The notes: generated by a model from the letters alone, not told the origin. A stretch of 64,000 nucleotides of DNA from Halonatronomonas betaini (GCF_015666175.1 NZ_JADPIE010000003.1:248001-312000); one strand, 5' to 3'. Numbered from the stretch's first letter, positions 37,045 through 47,260 are shown. Program-made: numbers and translations.

Positions 37045-37800
37045 TTACATACCCAATCCTCCTGTAACTTTTATAACCTCACCAGTTATATAGCTGGATA
37101 AATCAGAAGCTAAAAAAGCTACAGTATTTGCAATTTCTTCAGGATCACCAGAACGGTTTAATGGAATATTTTCTTTCATTTTATTTAAAGCCTTTTCTGG
37201 CATCTCATCTGTCATTTCTGTAGAAATCAAACCAGGAGCAACTGCATTAACTGTAATTCCTCTGCTGGCAACTTCCTGAGCCAGAGATTTTGTAAATCCA
37301 ATAATGCCAGCTTTACTTGCTGAATAATTAGTTTGACCGGCATTACCGGTAATTCCAACAATAGAGCTCATATTAATAATCTTTCCAGCTCTAGCTTTCA
37401 TCATTGGCCTGATTACAGCATTACAAACATTAAATATTCCTGTGAGGTTAACATCTATAACCTGCTGCCATTCCTCTGGTTTCATTCTCATTAATAAACC
37501 ATCTCTATTAATACCTGCGTTATTAACAAGTATATCAATTGTTTCAAATTTCTGCAAAGATTCATTAATTAATTTTTCTGCTTCCTCTTTTTCAGATACA
37601 TCTGCTTGAATAACAATAACTTCAATATCAAATTTATCCTTAATTGATTCAGCAATTTCTTCAGCTCTATCTTTGCTATTATCTGAAGAATGATTAATTA
37701 CTATATTAGCTCCAAATTCAGCCAATTTAAAAGCAGTAGCAGCTCCAATCCCTCTTGAGCTACCAGTTATTATAGCTGATTTCCCATTTAAATTTATCAT
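37045..37800 (-). CDS. fabG: 3-oxoacyl-ACP reductase
   Basis: 251 residues. An NADPH-dependent short-chain dehydrogenase with ITGSSRGIG, NNAGI, the catalytic Ser in MSSIVG and YSASK. Its ATG overlaps the fabD stop as ATGA, so translation is coupled. Reduces the keto group in each elongation round. Confidence 0.97.
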   Translation of the reverse strand: MINLNGKSAIITGSSRGIGAATAFKLAEFGANIVINHSSDNSKDRAEEIAESIKDKFDIEVIVIQADVSEKEEAEKLINESLQKFETIDILVNNAGINRDGLLMRMKPEEWQQVIDVNLTGIFNVCNAVIRPMMKARAGKIINMSSIVGITGNAGQTNYSASKAGIIGFTKSLAQEVASRGITVNAVAPGLISTEMTDEMPEKALNKMKENIPLNRSGDPEEIANTVAFLASDLSSYITGEVIKVTGGLGM

Positions 37801-38723
37801 ATTAAATCACCAATAATTTTTTCTAAATCTTTGATATTTCTAGTTGAATAACAATCAACTGAACGATCTATTCTTCTTAACAAACCTTTTAAAACTCTGC
37901 CAGAACCAACCTCTACAAAAGTATCAATACCTTCATCAATCATTAAATTAATTGATTCTACCCAGCGAACTGAGCTGGTCAATTGGGCAATTAAATTTTC
38001 TTCAATTATATTGCTATCAATAACTTTCTCAGCTGTAGCATTAGCAACTATTGGTATAGATGCATCTTTTATTTCAACATTTTCAATAACAGATTTTAAT
38101 CGATTAACAGCAGGTTCCATTAAACTTGAATGAAATGGACCGCTTACAGATAACTCAACAACCTTTTTTGCACCTGCATTATTCAATCTCTCCATTGCAG
38201 TTGCAACTGCTTCTTTTTCACCGGAAATAACTATCTGATTTGGAGTATTAATATTTGCAACCTCACAAACCCCTACAACTTTAGAACATATATCTTCAAT
38301 AGTATCAATATCAAGTCCAATAATAGCTGCCATTGTACCTAAACCAGCCGGCAAAGCCTCTTCCATCGCCTGACCTCTCTGCCTGACCAATTTTAAGTTA
38401 TCCTCAAAATTAATTGCTCCAGCAGAAGTCAGTGCTGAATATTCTCCAAGACTATGTCCGGCAACCATATCTGGTACTAGACCCTGCTTTTTTAAGTAAT
38501 CATCAATAGCTGCACTCATTGTAAATAAAGCCGGTTGAGTATTTTCAGTTAAATTCAAATCAAATTCAGGACCTTCAAAGCAAATTCTCTTTAAATCTAA
38601 ATTCAGTATTTCTTCAGCACGATTAAAATAGTCTGCAATTTCAGGATATTTATTATATAACTCCTGACCCATGCCTACTTCCTGGGCACCCTGCCCTGGA
38701 AAAATAAATCCAATCTTACTCAT
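37797..38723 (-). CDS. fabD: malonyl-CoA:ACP transacylase
   Basis: 308 residues. Loads malonyl on ACP. FPGQGAQEVGMG at the N-terminus, catalytic Ser91 in AGHSLGEYSAL, and SVSGPFHSSLM with the catalytic His. Only one base separates it from fabK. No acetyl-CoA carboxylase genes lie in the window. Confidence 0.97.
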   Translation of the reverse strand: MSKIGFIFPGQGAQEVGMGQELYNKYPEIADYFNRAEEILNLDLKRICFEGPEFDLNLTENTQPALFTMSAAIDDYLKKQGLVPDMVAGHSLGEYSALTSAGAINFEDNLKLVRQRGQAMEEALPAGLGTMAAIIGLDIDTIEDICSKVVGVCEVANINTPNQIVISGEKEAVATAMERLNNAGAKKVVELSVSGPFHSSLMEPAVNRLKSVIENVEIKDASIPIVANATAEKVIDSNIIEENLIAQLTSSVRWVESINLMIDEGIDTFVEVGSGRVLKGLLRRIDRSVDCYSTRNIKDLEKIIGDLI

Positions 38724-38724
38724 A

Positions 38725-39684
38725 CTATTCCTCCCCTATCTCTTTACAAGTTTTTAAAAGCAAATCTTCTGCTTCATTAATAATATTATGTATTATCTCT
38801 TCAGAAGATAATATATTTTTTATTAATCCAGAAATTTGACCTGCCATAACGCTTCCAGTGTCAACCCTTCCTTCACAAACAGCTTCTCTTAATGCTCCCT
38901 CACCAGCTTTTTCTATTTCTTCTTTTGTGGCAGATTCAGCTTCAAGCTTATCTAACTTTCTTGTAAGAGTATTTTTAAGTGAACGAACAGGATGACCGGT
39001 AGATCTAGCTGAAACAACAGCATCTCTATCTCTAGCATTAATAATTTTTTCTTTATATTCATTAGAAGCCTGACATTCTTCGGCACAGACAAATCTGGTG
39101 CCTAACTGAACAGCCTGGGCTCCTAAAAATAATGCTGCCAGTAAACCACGTCCATCAGCAATTCCTCCAGCAGCAATTACCGGAACATCAACAGAATCAA
39201 CAATCTGTGGAATTAATGTCATTGTTGTAAGGTCACCTATATGGCCCCCGGCTTCATTTCCCTCGGCTATTACAGCAGAAATCTCCATTCTGGACATTCT
39301 CCTGGCAAGGGCAGATGATGAAACAACAGGGATAACTTTGCAGCCTCCAGCTAGAAATCTATCAATATATTTCCCAGGATTTCCAGCACCAGTGGTGACA
39401 ACAGGAACTTCTTTTTCTGCAACTAAATCAACAACTTCCTCCACATATGGAGATAATAACATAACATTAACTCCAAAAGGTTTATCAGTTATCTCCCTGA
39501 CCTTATTAATCTCCTGTTCAACTATCTCGGCTGGAGCATTACCTGACCCAATAATTCCAAGACCACCTGCCTTAGAAACAGCCCCTGCCAGTTCTCCAGT
39601 AGCTACCCAGGCCATTCCTCCCTGAATTATTGGATATTCTATTTCTAATATATCACAGATATCAGTCTTAAAAAAACTATTCAT
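38725..39684 (-). CDS. fabK: FMN-dependent enoyl-ACP reductase II
   Basis: 319 residues. A flavin TIM-barrel enzyme related to 2-nitropropane dioxygenase that reduces enoyl-ACP. YPIIQGGMAWV, AEGNEAGGHIG, PVIAAGGIADGRG and GAQAVQLGTRF are the usual marks. There is no fabI or fabL in the window. It replaces them as in streptococci and clostridia, and makes the pathway insensitive to FabI-directed inhibitors such as triclosan in relatives. Confidence 0.95.
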   Translation of the reverse strand: MNSFFKTDICDILEIEYPIIQGGMAWVATGELAGAVSKAGGLGIIGSGNAPAEIVEQEINKVREITDKPFGVNVMLLSPYVEEVVDLVAEKEVPVVTTGAGNPGKYIDRFLAGGCKVIPVVSSSALARRMSRMEISAVIAEGNEAGGHIGDLTTMTLIPQIVDSVDVPVIAAGGIADGRGLLAALFLGAQAVQLGTRFVCAEECQASNEYKEKIINARDRDAVVSARSTGHPVRSLKNTLTRKLDKLEAESATKEEIEKAGEGALREAVCEGRVDTGSVMAGQISGLIKNILSSEEIIHNIINEAEDLLLKTCKEIGEE

Positions 39685-39688
39685 GATC

Positions 39689-40687
39689 TTAACCTCCCTG
39701 ATTCCACTCTAATACAGCACTGGCCCAGGTCAAACCCGCTCCAAATGCAACAAGTACTAGAATATCACCATCTTTTATTCGATTATTTTCAACTGCTTCA
39801 GCAAGAGCTATTGGAACAGATGCACTGGAAGTATTACCATATTCAGGTAAATTAACTATCACACTATCCTCATCAAGTTTTAACCGTTTTGCTGCAGCAG
39901 AAATAATTCTTGTATTGGCCTGATGTGGCACAAAAAAGTCAACATCATCAGGTTCTAATCCGGCTTCTTCTAATACTTTTAAAGAAGCAGCCCCCATCTT
40001 TTTAACTGCAAAACGGAAAACCTTATTTCCTTCCATTGTAATAGTATGCATATTATTAGTGACAGTTCTTTCACAGGCTGGATTCAATGATCCACCAGCT
40101 TCCTGATAAAGTGTATTACCACCACTACCATCTGAACCAAGGTGAGTAGCCAGTATGCCACCTTTTTCTCCTGCTTGAAGAACAGCTGCGCCAGCACCAT
40201 CACCAAATAAAATACAGGTTCCCCTATCTTTCCAGTTAACAATTTTCGATAGAGTCTCAGCTCCTATAATCAAAACATTCTCATACTGGCCAGACTCTAT
40301 AAATTGAGAACCAACACTTAAAGCATATACAAATCCAGAACAGCCGGCTTCAAGATCAAAAGCAGCAGCATCTTTAGCACCAAGCTTATCCTGAATCAAA
40401 CAGGCAGTAGCTGGAAATGCCATATCAGGCGTTACAGTTGCAACAATAATTAAATCAAGTTCTTCACCTGAAAGTCCGGCATCAGCTAGAGCTTCTTCTG
40501 CAGCTTTAAAAGCCAGATCAGATGTCGGCTGATCATCTGCTGCTATATGTCTCTTTTCAATTCCAGTTCTCTGTCTTATCCACTCATCACTTGTGTCTAC
40601 CATTTCTTCTAAATCAAAATTTGTTAAAACTTTCTCCGGCACATATTTACCAACACCGGTTATTACTGCTTTTCTATTCTTATTCAT
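39689..40687 (-). CDS. fabH: beta-ketoacyl-ACP synthase III
   Basis: 332 residues. Starts fatty-acid synthesis by condensing acyl-CoA with malonyl-ACP. Active-site Cys116 in EAGCSGF, His in VPHQANTRI and Asn in YGNTSSASV. Start overlaps the plsX stop as TAATG. The usual primer choice (straight or branched) cannot be read from the sequence. Confidence 0.97.
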   Translation of the reverse strand: MNKNRKAVITGVGKYVPEKVLTNFDLEEMVDTSDEWIRQRTGIEKRHIAADDQPTSDLAFKAAEEALADAGLSGEELDLIIVATVTPDMAFPATACLIQDKLGAKDAAAFDLEAGCSGFVYALSVGSQFIESGQYENVLIIGAETLSKIVNWKDRGTCILFGDGAGAAVLQAGEKGGILATHLGSDGSGGNTLYQEAGGSLNPACERTVTNNMHTITMEGNKVFRFAVKKMGAASLKVLEEAGLEPDDVDFFVPHQANTRIISAAAKRLKLDEDSVIVNLPEYGNTSSASVPIALAEAVENNRIKDGDILVLVAFGAGLTWASAVLEWNQGG

Positions 40688-41694
40688 TAATTTTCACCAT
40701 CCCTGGCTATCTCAGATGCAATTTCCGCCACAACCTGCTCTTTAATAGTATCCCGGGCAACCCGGATTGCATTGAAAAAAGCAGTAGCATCTGAGCTCCC
40801 GTGACCAATTATTACAATCTCATTAAGGCCTAATAAAGGAGCACCGCCATATTCTCTATAATCTACTTTATTTTTCATCTTTTTTAAATTATCTTTAACT
40901 AAAAATGCGCCTAATTTACTCTTTAGATCTGAAGTTAAAGCATCTTTTAATAATGAAAACATAAATTCTGCTAAACCTTCAGTTGTCTTCAAAATTACAT
41001 TTCCTGTAAAACCATCTGTTACGATTACATCATATTCTCCAGTAAAGATATCTCTACCTTCAATATTTCCAGCAAAGTTATCAATTCTTTTATCATTGTC
41101 AATTAACTCAAAGGCCTCATTTGTAAGTTTACTGCCTTTACCCTTTTCTTCCCCAACATTCATCAGGCCAATCTTGGGTTTATCTCTATTAAGTATCTTT
41201 TTAGCATATATCTGTCCCATCAATGCAAATTGCTGAAGATATTCAGGTTCAGCATTGGCATTCGCACCGGCATCTAAAATTAAAGTTGGTTTATTTTCAG
41301 TTGGAAAGAGAGTTGAAATAGCAGGCCTTTTAATCCCCTTTAGCCTCCCGACTTTTAGAACTCCTGCTGACATCGCAGCACCAGTACTGCCAGCTGCAAT
41401 TAAAGCTTCAGCATCTCCTTTTTTCACTAATTCAGAGGCAACCACAATTGATGAATCTTTCTTTTTCCTTATGGCTTTAGCAGGAGAATCTTCCATAGTT
41501 ATTTCTTCAGTTGCATTTATAACCTGTAATCTTTCCTGATTATAACTTTGATCTTCCAGATAATTAGATATTAAATCCTCTTTACCTACGAGCTTTAATG
41601 TAATATCATCAAAACTATTTACTGCTTTTAAAGACCCTTTAACAACAGCCTCCGGGGCATTATCTCCACCCATAGCATCTACAGCAATTATCAT
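40687..41694 (-). CDS. plsX: phosphate acyltransferase PlsX
   Basis: 335 residues. Converts acyl-ACP to acyl-phosphate, the donor for PlsY. IAVDAMGGDNAPEAVVKG at the start, DNFAGNIEGRD and VTDGFTGNVILKTTEG are diagnostic. First gene of the fab operon, behind a good sigma-A promoter and GGAGG. Unlike the Bacillus arrangement, no fapR regulator precedes it. Confidence 0.96.
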   Translation of the reverse strand: MIIAVDAMGGDNAPEAVVKGSLKAVNSFDDITLKLVGKEDLISNYLEDQSYNQERLQVINATEEITMEDSPAKAIRKKKDSSIVVASELVKKGDAEALIAAGSTGAAMSAGVLKVGRLKGIKRPAISTLFPTENKPTLILDAGANANAEPEYLQQFALMGQIYAKKILNRDKPKIGLMNVGEEKGKGSKLTNEAFELIDNDKRIDNFAGNIEGRDIFTGEYDVIVTDGFTGNVILKTTEGLAEFMFSLLKDALTSDLKSKLGAFLVKDNLKKMKNKVDYREYGGAPLLGLNEIVIIGHGSSDATAFFNAIRVARDTIKEQVVAEIASEIARDGEN

Positions 41695-41752
41695 GATAAG
41701 ACCTCCAGATAATTATTATTCAGCAAATTTTAACTTTACTTATCTCCTAATA

Positions 41753-41781
41753 ATTATATATAAAATCAAGGCCTTATGCAA
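41753..41781 (-). promoter_or_regulatory. sigma-A promoter of the plsX-fab operon
   Basis: TTGCAT, a 17-base spacer and a perfect TATAAT on the minus strand. Transcription should start near 41746, leaving a leader of about 50 bases. I see no FapR-type operator. Confidence 0.7.
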
Positions 41782-41815
41782 ATTATTTAATTTCTACAAT
41801 GTCAAAATTAAGTAA

Positions 41816-41844
41816 GAAAAAAGACCTGCAATAGCTGCAGGTCT
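41816..41844 (-). terminator. intrinsic terminator after rpmF
   Basis: AGACCTGCA / TGCAGGTCT, a 9 bp stem with a short loop, then TTTTTTCTTACT on the minus strand. It separates yceD-rpmF from the fab operon. Confidence 0.85.
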
Positions 41845-41857
41845 AAACTAACGAATA

Positions 41858-42031
41858 TTAGTTTGAGGTGATTTCTTTACCTTTGTAATGTCCACACTCA
41901 GGACATACCCGGTGAGGAAGAATTTGTGCTGTACAATTTGAACATTCTATTAAGTTTGGAGACTTCAATTTCCAGTGAGTTCTTCTCTTTCTCTTTCTGG
42001 ATTTAGAAGTTCTTTTCTTTGGTACTGCCAT
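41858..42031 (-). CDS. rpmF: 50S ribosomal protein L32 (zinc form)
   Basis: 57 residues, very basic N-terminus ([20 protein letters not shown]) and two cysteine pairs CSNC and CPEC that bind zinc. ATG after AAAGGAGGTG. Follows yceD, the usual order in bacteria, but is cut off from plsX by a terminator. Confidence 0.96.
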   Translation of the reverse strand: MAVPKKRTSKSRKRKRRTHWKLKSPNLIECSNCTAQILPHRVCPECGHYKGKEITSN

Positions 42032-42070
42032 TACAAAAACACCTCCTTTATTTCAAAAAAACCTAATCAA

Positions 42071-42544
42071 TTATTCCTCGTTATAAAGTTCTCCTAATTT
42101 CTCTAAACGGGGATCAATATCTTCTTTTTCACAGTCACAATTAAACTCATTTAAATTCTGACCGCATTGACTACAGATCCCTTCACAATCAGAGCTACAA
42201 ACTGCTTTACTCGGAATCGTCAGAATAAGGTTCTCTTTAAGTTTATCACTTAAATCGACATGAGCCAGATCATCAATTTCACTTTTTTCAATAATAAATT
42301 CCATATCAGTCTCAATTGAATACCTGAACTGATCCAGACATCTGGTGCAGGCTAACTTATAGCCACCTTCAAGCTTGCCTGTAAAGACAAACTCATCTTC
42401 ATCAGCATAAATATCAACCTTAACATCAAGGGGCTCATCAACATTAATCTCCCTCTGAAAATAATCGATATCTTCAGGAAGATATTTTCCAGTTATTGTA
42501 GTATAACTGCCCTTCTCCTGATATTTTGTAAGATCAATTATCAA
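42071..42544 (-). CDS. yceD: YceD/DUF177 family protein
   Basis: 157 residues. The family is found upstream of rpmF almost everywhere and has been linked to 23S rRNA processing or ribosome assembly. It has cysteines in CTRCLDQF and CSSDCEGICSQCGQNLN, a likely zinc site. The start is a TTG 7 bases after GGAGGG; the longer frame has no ribosome site. It runs directly into rpmF. Confidence 0.9.
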   Translation of the reverse strand: MIIDLTKYQEKGSYTTITGKYLPEDIDYFQREINVDEPLDVKVDIYADEDEFVFTGKLEGGYKLACTRCLDQFRYSIETDMEFIIEKSEIDDLAHVDLSDKLKENLILTIPSKAVCSSDCEGICSQCGQNLNEFNCDCEKEDIDPRLEKLGELYNEE

Positions 42545-42633
42545 AAGGATTCCCTCCATAAAGCTCAAATTCTTAAACAAAACTACAAGCAAAAATTATT
42601 ATACATCATAAATAGCCCTGTTGTCAAGAAAAA

Positions 42634-43827
42634 CTATCCTTCTAAGATCTCTGCAGTATCTCTTGCAATAACCAGTTCTTCATTTGTCGGGATAACAAAT
42701 ACCCTTGTATCAGAACCAGCTTTTGATATCTCTATTTCTTTGCCTCTAGAATCATTAGCTTCTTTATCCAGTTCAAAACCTAAATACTCAAGTCCATCTA
42801 AAATACCCTCTCTAATTTCTATTGCATTTTCACCAATACCAGCAGTAAATACAATAGCATCAACGCCACCCATAGCAGCAGTATAAGCTCCAATATATTT
42901 TTTGACTCTATAATTAAATACATCTCCAGCCAATTGAGCTCTCTCATTCCCATCGGCAGCAGCTTCCTGAATATCCCTGGAATCATTGCTAATCCCTGAA
43001 ATTCCTAAAAGTCCACTTTTCTTATTCATGATATTATCAATTTCTTTACTGGATAAATCTTCTTTTTCCTGTAAGAAAGGTACAATTGCTGGATCAATAT
43101 CTCCACATCTTGTACCCATTACAAGACCCTCTAATGGAGTCAGGCCCATACTTGTATCAATTGATTTACCATTTTTAACTGCAGCCACACTGGCACCATT
43201 ACCAAGATGGCAGGTAATAATTTTTGAATCATTAAAATCTTTATCAATTAGTTTAGCTGCTCTTTTTGCAACAAACCTGTGAGAAGTTCCATGGAATCCA
43301 TATCTTCTAACACCATACTTTTCATAATACTCATATGGAAGAGCATAAGTATATGCTTCAGCAGGCATAGACTGATGGAAAGCAGTATCAAATACACCAA
43401 CTTGAGGTTTTTCAGGCATTAATTCCTGACAGACTTTTATACCGGCAATATTAGGCGGATTATGGAGTGGAGCAAGATCAGAAACATCTTCCATCTGCTC
43501 AACCACTTCATCTGTTATTTTTACAGAATCAGCAAATTTTTCACCACCGTGAACAACCCTGTGACCAACGGCATTTATTTCATCCATGCTAGCTAGAACA
43601 CCATGATTATCATCTAAAAGAGCATCAATAACCAGGCTAATTCCTTTACTATGATTAGGAATATCTTCTTTTATGACTATCTCATCACCATTAACTTCAT
43701 GCTCTAAAAATGAATCATCAATTCCAATTCTTTCAACAATACCCTTTGCCAGTACATTTTCATTTTCCATATTAAATAATTGATATTTAATTGATGAACT
43801 TCCACTGTTAAGTACTAAAATTTTCAT
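42634..43827 (-). CDS. ackA: acetate kinase
   Basis: 397 residues. Makes ATP and acetate from acetyl phosphate. N-terminal [38 protein letters not shown] and GIGENA near the C-terminus are all present. It follows pta by 39 bases, giving the standard acetyl-CoA to acetate route of fermenting anaerobes. Confidence 0.97.
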   Translation of the reverse strand: MKILVLNSGSSSIKYQLFNMENENVLAKGIVERIGIDDSFLEHEVNGDEIVIKEDIPNHSKGISLVIDALLDDNHGVLASMDEINAVGHRVVHGGEKFADSVKITDEVVEQMEDVSDLAPLHNPPNIAGIKVCQELMPEKPQVGVFDTAFHQSMPAEAYTYALPYEYYEKYGVRRYGFHGTSHRFVAKRAAKLIDKDFNDSKIITCHLGNGASVAAVKNGKSIDTSMGLTPLEGLVMGTRCGDIDPAIVPFLQEKEDLSSKEIDNIMNKKSGLLGISGISNDSRDIQEAAADGNERAQLAGDVFNYRVKKYIGAYTAAMGGVDAIVFTAGIGENAIEIREGILDGLEYLGFELDKEANDSRGKEIEISKAGSDTRVFVIPTNEELVIARDTAEILEG

Positions 43828-43866
43828 TTTTTTAAAATCACTCCTAATTTTTTATTAATAATTTTT

Positions 43867-44859
43867 TTATACCTGAAGAGCAGTAATTGCTGTCAGATTA
43901 ACAATATCATCAACTGAACAACCTCTTGATAAATCATTGACCGGCTTATCCAGGCCCTGAATTATTGGGCCAACAGCTTCAGCCTTAGCCAGCCTTTGTA
44001 CCAGTTTATAACCAATATTCCCGGCTTCTAAATCTGGAAAAACCAGGACATTAGCCTGACCTGCAACTTTACTATCAGGGGCTTTTCTCTCAGCAACTGA
44101 TGGAACTAAAGCAGCATCTGCCTGCATTTCGCCATCAATCGATAAATCAGGTGCAATCTCTTTAGCTTTTGCTGTTGCCTGTTGAACTCTTTCAACCAGC
44201 TTATGCTTTGCACTACCCATTGTTGAAAATGAAAGCATGGCAACCTTCGGATCCAGTCCAGCTATCTTACTGGCTGTATCAGCACTGGCAACAGCTATTT
44301 CACCTAAAGTATCAGCATCCACTTCAGGATTGACAGCACAGTCAGCCATGATCATTTTTCCATCCTGGCCAAAACTCTTATCAGGCACAATCATTACAAA
44401 TGCTCCTGAGACTGAATTAATACCTTCAGCAGTCTTAATAATCTGTAAGGCTGGCTTTAAAACATCACCAGTTGGACTGGCAGCACCTGCCACCATACCA
44501 TCAGCCAGACCAGCTTTAACCATCAAAGTCCCATAATATAATGGTTTTTCAATCATTTTTTCAGCATCTTCCATTGTTATACCCTTATGTTTTCTTAAAT
44601 CAACAAATAACTCAATTAAATCAGTTCTCTCATCAGTTGCCTCTGTCGGATCAATCATTTTACAACTTTCCAGATCAACCCCTAAATCATTGCCATCAGA
44701 TAAAATCTTCTCGCTATCACCTATTAAAATAATTTCAGCAATACCATCTTCAACTATTCTTGCAGCAGCCTCTAAAACTCTACTATCTTCTGTTTCCGGT
44801 AAAACGATAGTTCGTTTTAATGCTGATGCCCTTTCCTTTATTTCATCTAAAAAATTCAT
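43867..44859 (-). CDS. pta: phosphate acetyltransferase
   Basis: 330 residues, the short form without an N-terminal regulatory part. Catalyses acetyl-CoA plus phosphate to acetyl phosphate. TIVLPETEDSRVLEAA, GMVAGAASPTGDVLKPALQ, DCAVNPEVDA, and ANVLVFPDLEAGNIGYKLVQR are typical. GGGGG precedes the ATG. Operon with ackA. Confidence 0.96.
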   Translation of the reverse strand: MNFLDEIKERASALKRTIVLPETEDSRVLEAAARIVEDGIAEIILIGDSEKILSDGNDLGVDLESCKMIDPTEATDERTDLIELFVDLRKHKGITMEDAEKMIEKPLYYGTLMVKAGLADGMVAGAASPTGDVLKPALQIIKTAEGINSVSGAFVMIVPDKSFGQDGKMIMADCAVNPEVDADTLGEIAVASADTASKIAGLDPKVAMLSFSTMGSAKHKLVERVQQATAKAKEIAPDLSIDGEMQADAALVPSVAERKAPDSKVAGQANVLVFPDLEAGNIGYKLVQRLAKAEAVGPIIQGLDKPVNDLSRGCSVDDIVNLTAITALQV

Positions 44860-44898
44860 AATTCCCCCCTTGCCTTGCTGTAAATAAAATTCTTTGAT

Positions 44899-44928
44899 AT
44901 TATAAAGTTAATTGAATATTCTAGTGAA
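44899..44928 (-). promoter_or_regulatory. possible promoter of pta-ackA
   Basis: TATAAT preceded at 18 bases by TTCACT on the minus strand, 40 bases before the pta ATG. The -35 is a weak match. Confidence 0.45.
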
Positions 44929-45023
44929 AAATCTTTCAATATACTTAATTCAACATAAGTATAAAGATTCCTGCTAAAAATATAAAGTAAAACTTATCAA
45001 ATTTTTTTGAAAAAGGTGATAAT

Positions 45024-46274
45024 ATGCAAGCTACAGGGCTAATAGTAGAATATAACCCCTTTCATAATGGGCATGATTACCATTTAAAGCAATCTAAATT
45101 AATTACTGATAACCAGCCAGTGGTAGCAATAATGAGCGGCAATTTCACCCAGAGAGGTGAGCCAGCTATCTTTGATAAATGGATTAGAGCTAAAATGGCG
45201 ATCCAGGCAGGAATTGACCTGGTCATAGAACTACCTCTAAGCTATGCAATCAGAAGTGCTGAATATTTTGCCAGAGGTGCTACTTTAAGTCTTGCCCATA
45301 CCGGCCTGGTTAATAATATTGTCTTTGGAAGTGAAAAAGGCCAATTAAAAATCCTAAAAGCAATTGCCAGTCTACTTGCTACAGAACCTCCTGAATTTCA
45401 AAATATATTAAAAAGAAACTTAAATAACGGATTATCTTTTCCAGAAGCCCGGGCTGAAACAATCAAAGAAATGCTAGGAGACGAAGCATTTAAAGCTATC
45501 AATAAACCTAATAATATCCTTGGAATCGAATATCTAAAAGCTATTAAAGAATATGATCTACCGATCCAGGCCAGAACAATAGAACGTAAAGCAAGCAACT
45601 ATCATGATGAAACTCCTGGTCAATCAGAGATTGCAAGTGCTACTGCAATCAGGAACCTGGTTTATAAAAATCAGATCGAAATAGCAAAAAGCTATATTCC
45701 AGAATTTAATCAAAATTTATTCAAAAGTTCTATCCATACTGGCAAAGGTCCTGCCAGACTTAAAACCTGGGAAGAATATACCCTATTTAAAATTAGAAGT
45801 CTTACCAGAGATGAACTGCTGGATATTCCTGCAATTAGTTACAATCTAGCAAATTCAATTTTAAATTATAGAAATAAAATTACAAACTATAATGATTTAA
45901 TTAATCGCTTGACCTCAAAAACTTATCCAAAAAGCAGAATCACCAGAGCATTATTACAAATTTTATTAAGATTAAGCAAAGCTAAATATATAGAGCACAG
46001 GCTTGAAGAGCCAGCATATCTTAGAGTCCTGGCAGTAGGTAAAAAAGGTGAAAATATATTATCAGAGCTGGCAAATAGAGCAAAGGTACCAGTTATCATT
46101 CAACCAGCTGAATATTTAAAGGAGCCTGATTTTAACAGCTCAGACAGACTAAAATACCAGCTATCCCTGGATATCCATGCCAGTAATCTTTACTCACTAA
46201 TAATTCCAGCCCAATCAGCTAAAACAGGAAATAAAGACTTTACTCAACGTTTAATTGCTCTAAAAGATCTCTAA
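45024..46274 (+). CDS. tmcAL: tRNA(Met) cytidine acetate ligase
   Basis: 416 residues. Activates acetate with ATP and acetylates C34 of elongator tRNA-Met. The nucleotidyltransferase motif is YNPFHNGH, with MSGNFTQRGEPA following; AKMAIQAGIDLVIELP is conserved. ATG after AAGGTGATA. The use of acetate fits the neighbouring acetate-producing operon. Its 3' end overlaps the convergent PDZ-Lon gene by 35 bases. Confidence 0.95.
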   Translation: MQATGLIVEYNPFHNGHDYHLKQSKLITDNQPVVAIMSGNFTQRGEPAIFDKWIRAKMAIQAGIDLVIELPLSYAIRSAEYFARGATLSLAHTGLVNNIVFGSEKGQLKILKAIASLLATEPPEFQNILKRNLNNGLSFPEARAETIKEMLGDEAFKAINKPNNILGIEYLKAIKEYDLPIQARTIERKASNYHDETPGQSEIASATAIRNLVYKNQIEIAKSYIPEFNQNLFKSSIHTGKGPARLKTWEEYTLFKIRSLTRDELLDIPAISYNLANSILNYRNKITNYNDLINRLTSKTYPKSRITRALLQILLRLSKAKYIEHRLEEPAYLRVLAVGKKGENILSELANRAKVPVIIQPAEYLKEPDFNSSDRLKYQLSLDIHASNLYSLIIPAQSAKTGNKDFTQRLIALKDL

Positions 46275-47238
46275 AATCAGGCGATTCAATAATCTCAATA
46301 TCTACACCAAGGCTTTCAATAATAACACCGTGATCTTCAGGTAAAATAAAAGTTGATATTCCGTCATTTTCAGCAGCTATTATTTTTAAGAGTTCACCGC
46401 CGACTCTGCCAATCTCTCCATCAAAATTAATCGTACCGGTTCCAGCATACCTATTGCCTCTGGTAATGTCCTCTTCTGTCAGCTGATTATATATCTCAAG
46501 AGAGAACATAACACCTGCTGATGGACCCACAATATTTTCTGATGTAAAATTAACATATTCAGGCATATCATAATCCAGACCAGCTGTTGTTATATAAATT
46601 CCTAAAGAGGACCTCCCGACTTCCTCTGGATGCTCAGCTGTTGTTATCTCAAATTCCAGTATTTCTTCATCTCGTTTAACCTCAAGCAATAATTCAGTTC
46701 CAATCGGATAAGATTTAATTAATTCAACAGCTTCAGATGCAAGTTCAACTTCTTTACCATCAATTTTCAGAATTATATCATCAGGTTCAAGAATCTCTTC
46801 AGACTGGCCATCTTCAACCAGGTCAACAACTTTTACTCCCTCACCTCTCATTTCAACATCATAGCCAAGTTCTCTATAGGCAACAGCCTGGGCTGATAAC
46901 TGACTTTCAACCATCAATTCCTGCATTAGATTCAAATATTCTGACTCAGACATCCCAGGTGGTATGGCAGTTCTCACAGGAATCAGTTCTTTGTTTTCAG
47001 ATGGAAACAAATAAAATACAGCAACATCCCAGAAAGAAGCCCTTCGCTGGCTAACTGAGGTAAGATAAAATCCTCCCCAGTCATCATCTCTATAACTACC
47101 CTCAACAGTTATCATTTCACTTAAATTAAGAGCAGGGCCTGGCTCAGATATAAAATATTGTGAAGGTATAAAATTAACTGCAACAAATAATATCAATAAA
47201 ACACCAATTATTTTATTTTTTAGCGGAATTCTTCTCAT
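46240..47238 (-). CDS. PDZ - Lon-type serine protease (SepM/YlbL family)
   Basis: 332 residues. An N-terminal membrane helix (IIGVLLILFVAVNFI), a PDZ domain around 130-200 (IILKIDGKEV), and a C-terminal Lon-type protease domain. The catalytic Ser is in VGPSAGVMFS and the Lys in LLKIIAAE. Members cleave membrane-bound or secreted peptides outside the cytoplasm; substrates here are unknown. It lies just downstream of the sensor kinase on the same strand. Confidence 0.92.
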   Translation of the reverse strand: MRRIPLKNKIIGVLLILFVAVNFIPSQYFISEPGPALNLSEMITVEGSYRDDDWGGFYLTSVSQRRASFWDVAVFYLFPSENKELIPVRTAIPPGMSESEYLNLMQELMVESQLSAQAVAYRELGYDVEMRGEGVKVVDLVEDGQSEEILEPDDIILKIDGKEVELASEAVELIKSYPIGTELLLEVKRDEEILEFEITTAEHPEEVGRSSLGIYITTAGLDYDMPEYVNFTSENIVGPSAGVMFSLEIYNQLTEEDITRGNRYAGTGTINFDGEIGRVGGELLKIIAAENDGISTFILPEDHGVIIESLGVDIEIIESPDFRDLLEQLNVE

Positions 47239-47260
47239 CTAAACCATCCTTTAAAAACTA

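Noticed and set aside
41695-41760. FapR-type operator upstream of plsX
   Set aside because: No sequence resembling the known FapR palindrome was found in the leader or promoter.
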